DNA of 10,258 nt from an uncultured Bacteroidota bacterium (GCA_903912435.1 CAIWHI010000326.1:1-10258); one strand, 5' to 3'; counted from the stretch's first letter, positions 1-6,164 are shown. A program made the numbers and translations. Notes: generated from the sequence alone by a model not told the origin.

Positions 1-358
1 CAGGTAGATTCGGCAACATTATAACTGAATCTGGCAAACTAGCATTTACGTCTAAAAAACCTATTTCCCAATTTTCATTATCATATGAAATACAAATTGC
101 TTTAGGCTTTAGAGTATTATATCGTTGCTTTAATATAGCGTTAATACCCCCTTTCCCATCTTCATCTAATAGCTCATAAACAATTTTGGACTTATCGGCG
201 GGTTTGGTGGTGTACCCATTTTCCGCTATAAATTGCTCAGCCTTTTTTATAGCCATTTCCTTTGTTACGGTGGTATTTGTTTGGGATATAGCATACACAT
301 AACATAGCATTATTATTGCGACCAAACCAAAGACAGCTTTCCCGAATTTTACTCCCAT
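1..358 (-). CDS. Partial exported protein of unknown function (5' part only)
   Basis: This open frame starts at ATG (358-356) and runs without a stop off the left edge, giving about 119 residues. It begins MGVKFGKAVFGLVAIIML, a lysine-containing n-region followed by a hydrophobic core, and continues CYVYAISQTN. This fits a cleaved signal peptide or N-terminal anchor of a periplasmic or outer-membrane protein. The visible mature part has a predicted helix (MAIKKAEQFIAENGYT) followed by a mixed alpha/beta stretch containing RYNTLKPKAICISYDNE and WEIGFLDV. I do not recognise the family; the AEQFIAENGYT helix recalls small immunity-like or PepSY-like alpha/beta proteins, but that is only a resemblance. 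It is transcribed divergently from the sulfur cluster, with element A between them. The C-terminus is missing, so function cannot be judged. Confidence 0.75.
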   Translation of the reverse strand, partial: MGVKFGKAVFGLVAIIMLCYVYAISQTNTTVTKEMAIKKAEQFIAENGYTTKPADKSKIVYELLDEDGKGGINAILKQRYNTLKPKAICISYDNENWEIGFLDVNASLPDSVIMLPNLP

Positions 359-776
359 TACCTTATGCGATTAAATATTTGAAGCGTATTGCTAAATGAA
401 ATTACGACAAAAAATGAAGTTTAAGCTATAGTCTTATGTAAATCAGTCGGCTTGTAAAAATCCTGAAAGGATGATATTATTGTAGCAAAATAGGCAAGAA
501 CCAACGAAAAACCCTGAAAGGGTGACATTATTGCGATACTAAATAAAATAATATCACCCTTTCAGGGTTCAACATCATCTACACTATCAATCTACAATAA
601 TATCATCCCTTCGGGATTTCCTAAGCTAGTGCGAGTATTTATTCTATCAAGTGACTTGATATCCACTAAACCCCGCTTTAACAATATTTTTTACAAAGAC
701 GGGCATTTATCCAACAATTGTTCCCAACCAGAGGGATAATACTTATGACCTTTGTGTTATCAAAGCAGAAGAACGA
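359..776. other. Divergent intergenic region holding repeat element A
   Basis: This 418-bp stretch lies between two divergently transcribed genes and must contain both of their promoters. The middle third is the structured repeat at 457-619. The rest is AT-rich with no credible open frame. Near the right end, CTTTG (750-754) and CAAAG (761-765) form a short inverted repeat 12-27 bases before the start codon at 777. GACCTTTG (747-754) is one base away from the Bacteroidota -7 consensus TAnnTTTG, but no -33 TTG sits at the usual spacing, so I do not call a firm promoter. Confidence 0.6.
457..619. repeat. Element A: four-unit mirror-symmetric intergenic repeat
   Basis: There are four related units: 457-485 (+), 507-533 (+), 547-569 (-) and 592-619 (-). 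The inner pair reads ACCCTGAAAGGGTGACATTA and, inverted, ACCCTGAAAGGGTGATATTA. The outer pair reads TCCTGAAAGGATGATATTAT and, inverted, TCCCGAAGGGATGATATTAT; both outer units end in TTGTAG. Each unit is itself a small hairpin with a GAA loop (CCCT-GAA-AGGG, TCCT-GAA-AGGA, ATCCC-GAA-GGGAT). The whole element could also fold as a nested cruciform, unit 1 with 4 and unit 2 with 3. It resembles REP-like elements, which in many bacteria are mobilised by Y1 (RAYT) transposases; no such gene is in the window. A second copy of this architecture lies at 7138-7300. Confidence 0.85.
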
Positions 777-983
777 ATGAAGAATTGGATAGGCAAATAT
801 AAATTGGAGATAGGGGGTTTGATTATAGGGGCAATTGCCGGATGGTGTTATTGGAATTTTGTAGGGTGTGCGTCCGGCAATTGCTTCATTACTTCAAGGC
901 CTGTTAACAGTTCACTCTATGGTGCAATGATGTGCTACCTACTCTTTAGCATGTTTAAGAAAACACCACAAAAAGCAATTTAA
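777..983 (+). CDS. DUF6132-like small inner-membrane protein
   Basis: This 68-residue protein is first in the sulfur cluster. It has two predicted membrane helices (about residues 12-29 and 46-60) joined by a loop with the motif CASGNC (Cys31, Cys36). Further cysteines lie at 24 and 53, inside the helices. The pattern GLIIGAIAGWCYWNFVGC followed by SLYGAMM matches my memory of the DUF6132 family, small Bacteroidota membrane proteins of unknown function that often sit beside rhodanese and thioredoxin genes. The cysteine pair at the membrane face and the neighbourhood suggest a role in thiol or sulfane-sulfur handling, but this is inference. It lies 21 bases before the first rhodanese and is probably co-transcribed with it. 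Confidence 0.8.
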   Translation: MKNWIGKYKLEIGGLIIGAIAGWCYWNFVGCASGNCFITSRPVNSSLYGAMMCYLLFSMFKKTPQKAI

Positions 984-1004
984 TTACTCAATAAATAAAC
1001 AAAA

Positions 1005-1280
1005 ATGAACACTTCAGAATTACTAAAATCGGCACAGACAGTAGTAGTGGATGTAAGGACACCAAGCGAATATATGGGAGGCCATGTAGCAGGCAGTATT
1101 AATATACCTTTGAATGAGGTTCCGGCCCGTGTAGACGAGTTTAAAGAGATGGGTAAGGTAGTATTGTGTTGTGCATCGGGTGGCAGAAGCGGACAGGCTA
1201 CCATGTTCCTGCAGCAATATGGTATTGAATGTGTAAACGGCGGTTCATGGTTGGACGTAAATTATTTGAAAAACAATTAA
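1005..1280 (+). CDS. Single-domain rhodanese (sulfurtransferase)
   Basis: This 91-residue protein is a lone rhodanese domain without a signal peptide, so it is expected in the cytoplasm. Visible landmarks are VVDVRTPSEYMGGHVAGS (the DVR-xxxEY-xxGH signature, residues 14-31), INIPLNEV, and the active-site loop C56-A-S-G-G-R61. Cys56 should carry the persulfide. Cys55 directly precedes it, making an unusual vicinal cysteine pair. The domain ends with the GGSW motif typical of the fold. Rhodaneses of this type move sulfane sulfur between thiols such as glutathione, thioredoxin or other carriers. The leader ATAAATAAACAAAA before the ATG is A-rich with no Shine-Dalgarno, normal for Bacteroidota. 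The next gene, 11 bases on, is a close paralogue. Confidence 0.93.
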   Translation: MNTSELLKSAQTVVVDVRTPSEYMGGHVAGSINIPLNEVPARVDEFKEMGKVVLCCASGGRSGQATMFLQQYGIECVNGGSWLDVNYLKNN

Positions 1281-1291
1281 GCAAATAAACA

Positions 1292-1606
1292 ATGATAGAG
1301 ACTTTAAAGAAATTATTCGGGATAGGGCCAAAAGTAAATTTGGGAGAAATAATAGCTAATGGTGCAGTAATAATTGATGTGCGCACCACAGCCGAATATG
1401 CAGGTGGCCACATGAAGGGGTCAATCAACATACCACTCAATGCACTCCAAAGCCAAATGGCAAAATTGAAAAAAGACAAACCTGTTATCACCTGCTGTGC
1501 ATCGGGCATGCGTAGTGGCAGCGCAAGGTCCACCCTATTGTCGGCAGGTTTTAAGGAAGTATACAATGCGGGTAGTTGGTTCAACCTAAAAAAATACGAA
1601 AAATGA
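1292..1606 (+). CDS. Single-domain rhodanese, paralogue of the preceding gene and partner of the YgaP-like membrane protein
   Basis: This 104-residue protein has an amphipathic N-terminal leader (MIETLKKLFGIGPKV), then a rhodanese domain. It shows IIDVRTTAEYAGGHMKGS (residues 27-44), INIPLN, and the active loop C69-A-S-G-M-R74, with Cys68 adjacent. The AGSW motif closes the domain. It shares many positions with the upstream rhodanese (GGHxxGSINIPLN, CCASGxRSG, GSW) and has a similar AAATAAACAA leader, so the pair probably arose by tandem duplication. Its stop codon overlaps the start of the next gene (ATGA, 1603-1606), implying translational coupling to the YgaP-type membrane segment. In E. 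coli YgaP, a rhodanese and such a membrane domain form one polypeptide; here they appear split. Confidence 0.93.
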   Translation: MIETLKKLFGIGPKVNLGEIIANGAVIIDVRTTAEYAGGHMKGSINIPLNALQSQMAKLKKDKPVITCCASGMRSGSARSTLLSAGFKEVYNAGSWFNLKKYEK

Positions 1607-1866
1607 GCAACCTAATGTTACGGATTACCACCAACTGGCACCTGATGAGAATAATGAGGCTGGGCATAGGAATAATGATGCTAGTAATGGGATTTCAAAG
1701 TAAGGATTGGGCCCTGGGGCTGTTCAGTGGATTTTTCCTTTACCAGGCTATTACAGATACCGGTTGTTGTAGTTCTGCCGGTTGTAATACCCCACGCAGG
1801 GACTATAGCAGGCCACCCGTGCAGCAAACAAGTGATATAGTAACAGAATACGAGGAAATAAAATAA
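1603..1866 (+). CDS. YgaP-like transmembrane protein with a Cys-rich tail
   Basis: This 87-residue protein starts at the ATG overlapping the upstream stop (MSNLMLRITTNWHLMRIMRL). An in-frame ATG at 1576 lies inside the rhodanese gene and is less likely. Residues about 12-52 carry the N-W-x-x-M-R-I-x-R-L pattern and two short hydrophobic helices (LGIGIMMLVMGF and WALGLFSGFFLYQAI) typical of the YgaP transmembrane domain (Pfam DUF2892-type). It then has TDTGCCSSAGC, a conserved-looking cluster of three cysteines after the second helix, followed by a polar tail of about 30 residues. The family occurs fused to, or beside, rhodaneses and is thought to help sulfur species or thiocyanate pass the membrane; that role is not well established. 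It lies 6 bases before the thioredoxin gene. Confidence 0.85.
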   Translation: MSNLMLRITTNWHLMRIMRLGIGIMMLVMGFQSKDWALGLFSGFFLYQAITDTGCCSSAGCNTPRRDYSRPPVQQTSDIVTEYEEIK

Positions 1867-1872
1867 GTAATT

Positions 1873-2178
1873 ATGGAAACGAAATCTTTTTCAGAATTAA
1901 TAAACAGTGAAACCCCGGTATTGGTAGACTTCTCGGCTGAGTGGTGTGGCCCGTGCAAAATGATGGCACCCATACTGAAACAATTGAAGGACAGTGTAGG
2001 CGACAAGGCCAAAATCCTAAAAATTGATGTGGATAGGAACCCTGCATTGGCTGGAGCATACCAAATTTCAGGAGTACCTACCCTTATCCTTTTCCGCAAT
2101 GGCAAGCCTATGTGGCGCCAAAGCGGGGTAGTTGCAGCCAATCACCTGAAAGGCATTATTGAGCAATATAGTTCATGA
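1873..2178 (+). CDS. Thioredoxin (cytoplasmic, WCGPC)
   Basis: This 101-residue protein has standard thioredoxin length and no signal peptide. It contains VLVDFSAEWCGPCKMMAP with the redox pair Cys25/Cys28, KIDVDRNPALAGAYQISGVPT with the conserved cis-proline (Pro69), and LILFRNGK. All core elements are present, so it should be an active dithiol reductase. As the fifth gene of the cluster, next to two rhodaneses and a YgaP-like protein, it could reduce persulfides on the rhodaneses and release sulfide. That partner assignment is inference from context. It closes the first tightly packed block (777-2178); a 272-base gap follows before the reductase gene. Confidence 0.95.
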   Translation: METKSFSELINSETPVLVDFSAEWCGPCKMMAPILKQLKDSVGDKAKILKIDVDRNPALAGAYQISGVPTLILFRNGKPMWRQSGVVAANHLKGIIEQYSS

Positions 2179-2450
2179 TGCTTATCATAAATTAATTGCC
2201 GTTTTAAGACTAAAATTATGCCCAATATAATCAGGGCTTTGTACCTGCATGTCTTTAAAGCGGCGAAAACAAATCATTGTTCGTGGCGGGACAAATCCTT
2301 TCTGGAAATGAATGTTTACCAAAAGCATAGCCATAAAGCGCTTGCAGGTAGACAATACATAGGTTAGAACCTGATTATACTTTAATGATGTTTAATAATT
2401 TAAGCTACCTCAGCAATGGCTCAGGGATTGGCTTATCTAAAAAATGATTT
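2179..2450. other. Intergenic gap splitting the sulfur cluster
   Basis: This 272-bp gap contrasts with the 1-21-base spacing, or overlap, elsewhere in the cluster. It probably holds a second promoter, although no clear TTG/TAnnTTTG pair is visible. A 49-codon open frame (2218-2367, starting MPNIIRALYLHVFKAAKTN) is present but matches nothing I recognise. An imperfect hairpin lies at 2408-2425 (CCTCAGC, loop AATG, GCTCAGG, one C-C mismatch), 26 bases before the reductase start, where it could influence translation. Confidence 0.4.
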
Positions 2451-4112
2451 ATGAAATACATAATAGTAGGTGCAGTAGCAGGCGGGGCTAGTACGGCAGC
2501 TAGGCTGAGGAGGCTAGATGAACAGGCTGAAATAGTGATTTTTGAAAAGGGGGCTTATATATCTTATGCCAACTGTGGCCTACCCTACTATATAGGCGAG
2601 GTAATAAAAGACAGGAATAAACTATTTGTACAAACAGCATCAGCATTTAACAGGCGTTTCAATATAGATGTACGGGTATTGACAGAGGTAATAGCAATTG
2701 ATGCTGCCAACAAAACTATAAAAGCACGTAACCAGGAAAGTGGTGAAGAATATCAGGAAACCTACGATAAACTGGTATTATCTCCTGGTGCTGAACCTCT
2801 TAGGCCACCATTGCCCGGCATCAATAATGAGGGCATCTTTACCCTGAGGAACGTGGTGGATACCGACTATATAAGCAATTACGTAAAAGGTAAAAAGGGT
2901 AAAAAAGCGGTAGTGATAGGCGGTGGCTTTATAGGCCTTGAAATGGCCGAAAACCTACATGGGCTTGGCATGGATGTGACCATAGTGGAAATGGGTAATC
3001 AGGTGATGGCACCAATGGATTTCCCGCTGGCTGCTATGGTACAACAGCATATAAGGTCGAAAGGTGTGCATCTGTTACTCAATAATGCAGTATCAGGTTT
3101 TGAAAGGGTTGATGGTCAATTGAAAGTATCATTGAAAAGTGGCAATACCCTTGAAGCTGATGTGGTTATACTATCAATAGGTGTAAAACCCGATACCAGA
3201 TTGGCGGTTGGTGCAGGATTGAAAATTGGTGAAGCGAGGGGGATATGGGTAAATGAATACTTGCAAACTTCCGATCCTGATATTTATGCAGTAGGTGATG
3301 CTATTGAATTTGCTAACCCTATAACCGGGAAGGCAATGATTACCTATCTGGCAGGGCCGGCCAACAAGCAAGGCCGCATCTGTGCCAATAACATTTTACT
3401 CGGCAATGTGCAGCAATATAATGGCTCTATCAATACCGCCATTGTAAAGGTATTTGATATGACTGTAGGCACTGCCGGTTTGGCCTCAAAGCACTTGCAA
3501 TTATCTGGGATTAAACATATTGTATCAACAATTCATAGCGGCTCTCATGCAGGTTATTATCCCGGTGCTATGCAAATGAGTATACAAATAGCTTTTAGTC
3601 CGGAAGATGGCAGATTGCTAAGTGCTCAGGTAGCGGGGTATGATGGCGCAGACAAAAGGCTGGATGTACTGGCATCTGTAATCAAAAGGAATGGTACAAT
3701 TTATGACCTTGCCGAATTTGAACATGCCTATGCCCCACCCTTCTCATCGGCCAAAGACCCGGTAAATATGGTAGGGTTTGTTGCCGAAAATATTTTGCAA
3801 AAACGTATGATTCCGTTTTACTGGAATGAATTGAAAGACAGTGTAGGCCAAGACGACATCCTCCTTGATGTGAGAACACCTGCTGAATATAAGCTAGGTT
3901 TTATACCCGGTTCGGTACACCTCCCTATTGATGAGTTGAGGGGAAGACTCGCTGAATTACCAAAAGACAAGACTATTTATTTATATTGCGAGGTGGGACA
4001 GAGGGGCTATCTGGCGCAGCAAATATTGAAACAAAACGGCTATAACCAGGTTTACAATCTTTCAGGTGGATATAGATTATGGAAAAGCTGCAATGACGAA
4101 TCAGCAGCATAA
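2451..4112 (+). CDS. CoA-disulfide reductase with C-terminal rhodanese domain (CoADR-RHD, NAD(P)H-dependent persulfide/polysulfide reductase type)
   Basis: This 553-residue flavoprotein has the usual length of CoADR-RHD enzymes. An FAD-binding Rossmann motif opens it (YIIVGAVAGGASTAARLRR, residues 3-21). The single redox cysteine is Cys42 in SYANCGLPYY, the CoADR signature. The NAD(P)H-binding motif is VVIGGGFIGLEMAENL (154-169). A second FAD contact is DIYAVGDA (277-284). The dimerisation domain has AYAPPFSSAKDPVNM (426-440), including the conserved tyrosine. Residues about 455-545 form a rhodanese domain with LLDVRTPAEY and catalytic Cys513 in the loop CEVGQRG. Characterised relatives reduce CoA-disulfide, CoA-persulfide, polysulfide or elemental sulfur with NAD(P)H, the rhodanese delivering sulfane sulfur to the flavin site. 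No signal peptide is present, so it should be cytoplasmic. It ends one base before the next ATG. Confidence 0.96.
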   Translation: MKYIIVGAVAGGASTAARLRRLDEQAEIVIFEKGAYISYANCGLPYYIGEVIKDRNKLFVQTASAFNRRFNIDVRVLTEVIAIDAANKTIKARNQESGEEYQETYDKLVLSPGAEPLRPPLPGINNEGIFTLRNVVDTDYISNYVKGKKGKKAVVIGGGFIGLEMAENLHGLGMDVTIVEMGNQVMAPMDFPLAAMVQQHIRSKGVHLLLNNAVSGFERVDGQLKVSLKSGNTLEADVVILSIGVKPDTRLAVGAGLKIGEARGIWVNEYLQTSDPDIYAVGDAIEFANPITGKAMITYLAGPANKQGRICANNILLGNVQQYNGSINTAIVKVFDMTVGTAGLASKHLQLSGIKHIVSTIHSGSHAGYYPGAMQMSIQIAFSPEDGRLLSAQVAGYDGADKRLDVLASVIKRNGTIYDLAEFEHAYAPPFSSAKDPVNMVGFVAENILQKRMIPFYWNELKDSVGQDDILLDVRTPAEYKLGFIPGSVHLPIDELRGRLAELPKDKTIYLYCEVGQRGYLAQQILKQNGYNQVYNLSGGYRLWKSCNDESAA

Positions 4113-4113
4113 A

Positions 4114-4869
4114 ATGAAAATTATGAGGTATTTAATTTTAGTAGTGTTTTGCGCCACTTTGGTGAATATGGCATCTTGCCAAAGTAACAGCACTAAAACA
4201 CAAAAAGAAGCAAGCGCAAATGTTGCAGCACTAAGCACTATTCCGGCTGATGAATTTGATAAAAAACTCAATAGCCTGGCTGGAGTGCAACTGGTAGACG
4301 TGCGGACACCAGGCGAATATGCGAGTGGACACATCAAAAATGCACAAAATATCAATATACATGATGATGCATTTGATAAAACGGTTGCCACACTCGACAA
4401 AACAAAGCCGGTAATGGTGTATTGCAAGGCCGGTAGCCGCAGTGCTGCCGCAGCCGAAAAGCTACAGGCAATGGGTTTTAAGGAAATCTATAACCTGGAT
4501 GGTGGTATTATGAAATGGGAAAGTGCAGGCAAACCTACACAGGCAGGAGCTAATGTTCCCGCCAAAAAGGGAATGAATAGTGCTGACTTTACCAAACTGG
4601 TGACCCAAGTCAACTATGTGCTGGTAGACTATAATGCCCAATGGTGCGCACCATGCAAAAAAATGTTGCCCATGCTTGAGGCAATGGCAGCAAAGAAAAA
4701 AGACAAAATGACCCTGTTTAAAATTGATGCAGATGAAAATAAAGACCTGCTCAAAGAGAAAAACATTAGCTCTATACCCTACCTCGAATTGTATAAGGAT
4801 GGGAAATTAGTATGGTCGCACAATGGGGAAATAGAGGAAGGAGACTTATTGAAGGAAACGAAATTGTAG
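4114..4869 (+). CDS. Lipoprotein fusing a rhodanese domain to a thioredoxin domain
   Basis: I take the ATG at 4114, one base after the reductase stop. An in-frame ATG at 4066 would overlap that gene and place a polar stretch ahead of the signal peptide. The 251-residue product has a type II signal (MKIMRYLILVVFCATLVNMASC) with lipobox Cys22, so the mature protein should be a lipid-anchored envelope protein facing the periplasm. Residues about 40-137 form a rhodanese (LVDVRTPGEYASGHI; catalytic Cys104 in CKAGSRS; NLDGGIMKW). Residues about 152-250 form a thioredoxin (VDYNAQWCAPCKKMLP, Cys178/Cys181; cis-Pro222 in SSIPYL). Both active sites are intact. The fusion suggests that a persulfide formed on the rhodanese is reduced by the tethered thioredoxin, or the reverse. 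The electron source outside the cytoplasm is unknown. Confidence 0.93.
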   Translation: MKIMRYLILVVFCATLVNMASCQSNSTKTQKEASANVAALSTIPADEFDKKLNSLAGVQLVDVRTPGEYASGHIKNAQNINIHDDAFDKTVATLDKTKPVMVYCKAGSRSAAAAEKLQAMGFKEIYNLDGGIMKWESAGKPTQAGANVPAKKGMNSADFTKLVTQVNYVLVDYNAQWCAPCKKMLPMLEAMAAKKKDKMTLFKIDADENKDLLKEKNISSIPYLELYKDGKLVWSHNGEIEEGDLLKETKL

Positions 4870-5247
4870 GGCTTTTATTGATTTCCTCGTAATTCCCTCA
4901 CTTCAAAACGAATCTTTGTTGTGGTATGTCGCCCATGCAGGGATCAATGCACTAGCCATCACGGCTACCCAGGGCGTTGCTCTGGGCTAGGGTATTTTGC
5001 CCTTTCGGGGCGTTTCAATGTTGAAATTACAATTTCAATAATAAAATAAGTTTGGTCTAATGCCAGATCCTTAACCTAATGGCATTGCCTGCAAGGGCTC
5101 AATATATCAGCCCAAGGCAACGCCCTGGGGAATTGATTTATAAAATTCAAAAGCCCTGCAAGGGCGACATAAAATAGGTCACAAAACATAAACACCTTTT
5201 CGCCAACCAAATGGCTTTGACGATTCAGGCAAGAACGAATCCCTTCT
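4870..5247. other. Convergent intergenic region dominated by repeat element C
   Basis: This 378-bp stretch separates the plus-strand sulfur cluster from the minus-strand lipoprotein gene, so both transcripts run into it. About two thirds is the repeat at 4925-5171. I see no separate U-tract terminator close to either stop codon. The GC-rich hairpins of the repeat are the best candidates for ending transcription from both sides. No credible gene is present. Confidence 0.6.
4925..5171. repeat. Element C: 247-bp mirror-symmetric REP-like array
   Basis: Six hairpin modules are arranged symmetrically about position 5048. The outer modules at 4925-4945 (-) and 5151-5171 (+) read CCCTGCATGGGCGACATA and CCCTGCAAGGGCGACATA in their own orientation. 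Inside them are two full units pointing outward. The left one has hairpin I at 4999-5011 (GCCC-GGGC stem) and hairpin II at 4968-4986 (CCCAGGGC-GTT-GCTCTGGG). The right one has hairpin I at 5087-5098 and hairpin II at 5111-5129 (CCCAAGGC-AAC-GCCCTGGG). The centre carries TTGAAATT-AC-AATTTCAA (5021-5038) and AATGCCA/TGGCATT (5059-5065, 5080-5086). GCCCTGGG-type hairpins like these are, from general knowledge, common intergenic repeats in Bacteroidota and are likely RAYT-mobilised; no transposase is nearby. Confidence 0.85.
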
Positions 5248-6120
5248 CTAGTCCCGATATTCCAATACAAATTGCTTCCATGTCTTGGTATTATCATATA
5301 ATGGCTGATTAGGATTTTCACTTGGTGCACGTGATGCCCCCTTCCCTTGGCCACCCCGGCCCTGCATGCTATTATGCATACCGCCACCGGCCATACCTTC
5401 ATTCATACCACCATTCACATTTTCATTTTTTGCACCCGGGTTCTTGAATGCTTTTACCGCAAAGCATACGCTTATTGGCTTACCTTTATCTTGTGCTGTT
5501 ATCTTAGATTTCCCATAGATCGCTTTAAAGGGCACTACAGCCTCCCATACCAGCTCTTTATACTCGTCTATACTTACGTATACTTTAATGCCGCAAGGGC
5601 TAGATTGCGATACCAGAAACCCACCATTGCAATTAATAAATCCATCCAGCGAAAACTGATTAGTTTCCATAGCGCTTTTCTTCAGTTTTTCTTCAAATCC
5701 CTTACCATTACGCATCACACCTCCACCGGGCATATGTTTTGCCTCCTCCTTTTTGGGGGCAGGTAGTAGGTCATTATCATTCTGCAAGGGGAAATTGATA
5801 TGGAAAGACGCATCCTTATGTCCTGAAGTATCGATTGAAACTATCATACCCTGCTTCAATATTTTCATCTGGGTCCTTTCGTCACCAGTTTCCATGGTAA
5901 TGTAGAGATTCTCCTTATCGTTTGATGTTGCATAGGCCACAAGGGCCTTAGCATCATAGTTGGGATAAGGCGATGGCCAATCCTTACTGTCACCGTCTAT
6001 CACAATAGGCGTCGATTGCCAGGTACCCGGCATCAGCTTGCTTTTACTATGTTTTGAACTACTACATGAAATGGCAACTAAAGTAGATAGTGCCAGTAAG
6101 AAAAATGATTTTGCTTGCAT
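5248..6120 (-). CDS. Lipoprotein with CBM9-like N-terminal region and Gly/Met-rich tail, unknown function
   Basis: I choose the ATG at 6120 because it gives a clean type II signal peptide (MQAKSFFLLALSTLVAISC, Cys19); an in-frame upstream start at 6159 would only add 13 residues ahead of it. The product has 290 residues. Residues 35-48 (QSTPIVIDGDSKDW) and the following NLYITMETGDERTQMKIL are typical of the CBM9-like (DOMON/carbohydrate-binding family 9) fold start, where the protein compares an IDGxxxDW strand with a ligand-facing sheet. Residues about 120-150 are charged, with PGGGVMRNGKG. Residues 236-262 are a low-complexity run of Gly, Met, Asn and Gln, unusual for a folded domain and possibly disordered or metal-binding. 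Sugar binding is not demonstrated. It follows scpA on the same strand with an 89-base gap. Confidence 0.85.
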   Translation of the reverse strand: MQAKSFFLLALSTLVAISCSSSKHSKSKLMPGTWQSTPIVIDGDSKDWPSPYPNYDAKALVAYATSNDKENLYITMETGDERTQMKILKQGMIVSIDTSGHKDASFHINFPLQNDNDLLPAPKKEEAKHMPGGGVMRNGKGFEEKLKKSAMETNQFSLDGFINCNGGFLVSQSSPCGIKVYVSIDEYKELVWEAVVPFKAIYGKSKITAQDKGKPISVCFAVKAFKNPGAKNENVNGGMNEGMAGGGMHNSMQGRGGQGKGASRAPSENPNQPLYDNTKTWKQFVLEYRD

Positions 6121-6136
6121 ACCTTGAAATGATGCA

Positions 6137-6164
6137 CAAAGTAACGAATTATGAAGCAATCAAA
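6137..6164 (-). promoter_or_regulatory. Candidate Bacteroidota-type promoter for the lipoprotein gene
   Basis: On the minus strand, TTTG (6164-6161) is followed after 16 bases by TTACTTTG (6144-6137), one mismatch from the -7 consensus TAnnTTTG. The box ends 17 bases before the ATG at 6120, implying a very short leader. The spacing is slightly shorter than usual, so this is a weak call; read-through from scpA is the alternative. Confidence 0.3.

Noticed and set aside
457..619. CRISPR array
   Set aside because: Units occur in both orientations, number only four, differ in sequence, have spacers of unequal length and no cas genes nearby.
1198..1584. Minus-strand 128-residue frame
   Set aside because: It is antisense to two clear rhodanese genes and has no recognisable domain.
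2218..2367. 49-codon open frame in the cluster gap, as a firm gene
   Set aside because: No recognised family, no start signal beyond an ATG, and short enough to be chance; kept only as an observation within the gap.
4066..4113. Upstream start for the rhodanese-thioredoxin lipoprotein
   Set aside because: It would overlap the reductase gene by 47 bases and put polar residues before the signal peptide; the ATG at 4114 gives a standard lipoprotein signal.
777..4869. Sulfide oxidation operon (SQR/persulfide dioxygenase type)
   Set aside because: The reductase has the CoADR cysteine motif and a rhodanese tail, not SQR features, and no metallo-beta-lactamase-like dioxygenase is present.
5347..5766. 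Plus-strand 139-residue frame
   Set aside because: It lies opposite the lipoprotein gene, whose signal peptide and CBM9-like start are convincing; the plus-strand translation is low complexity and His/Ile/Thr rich.
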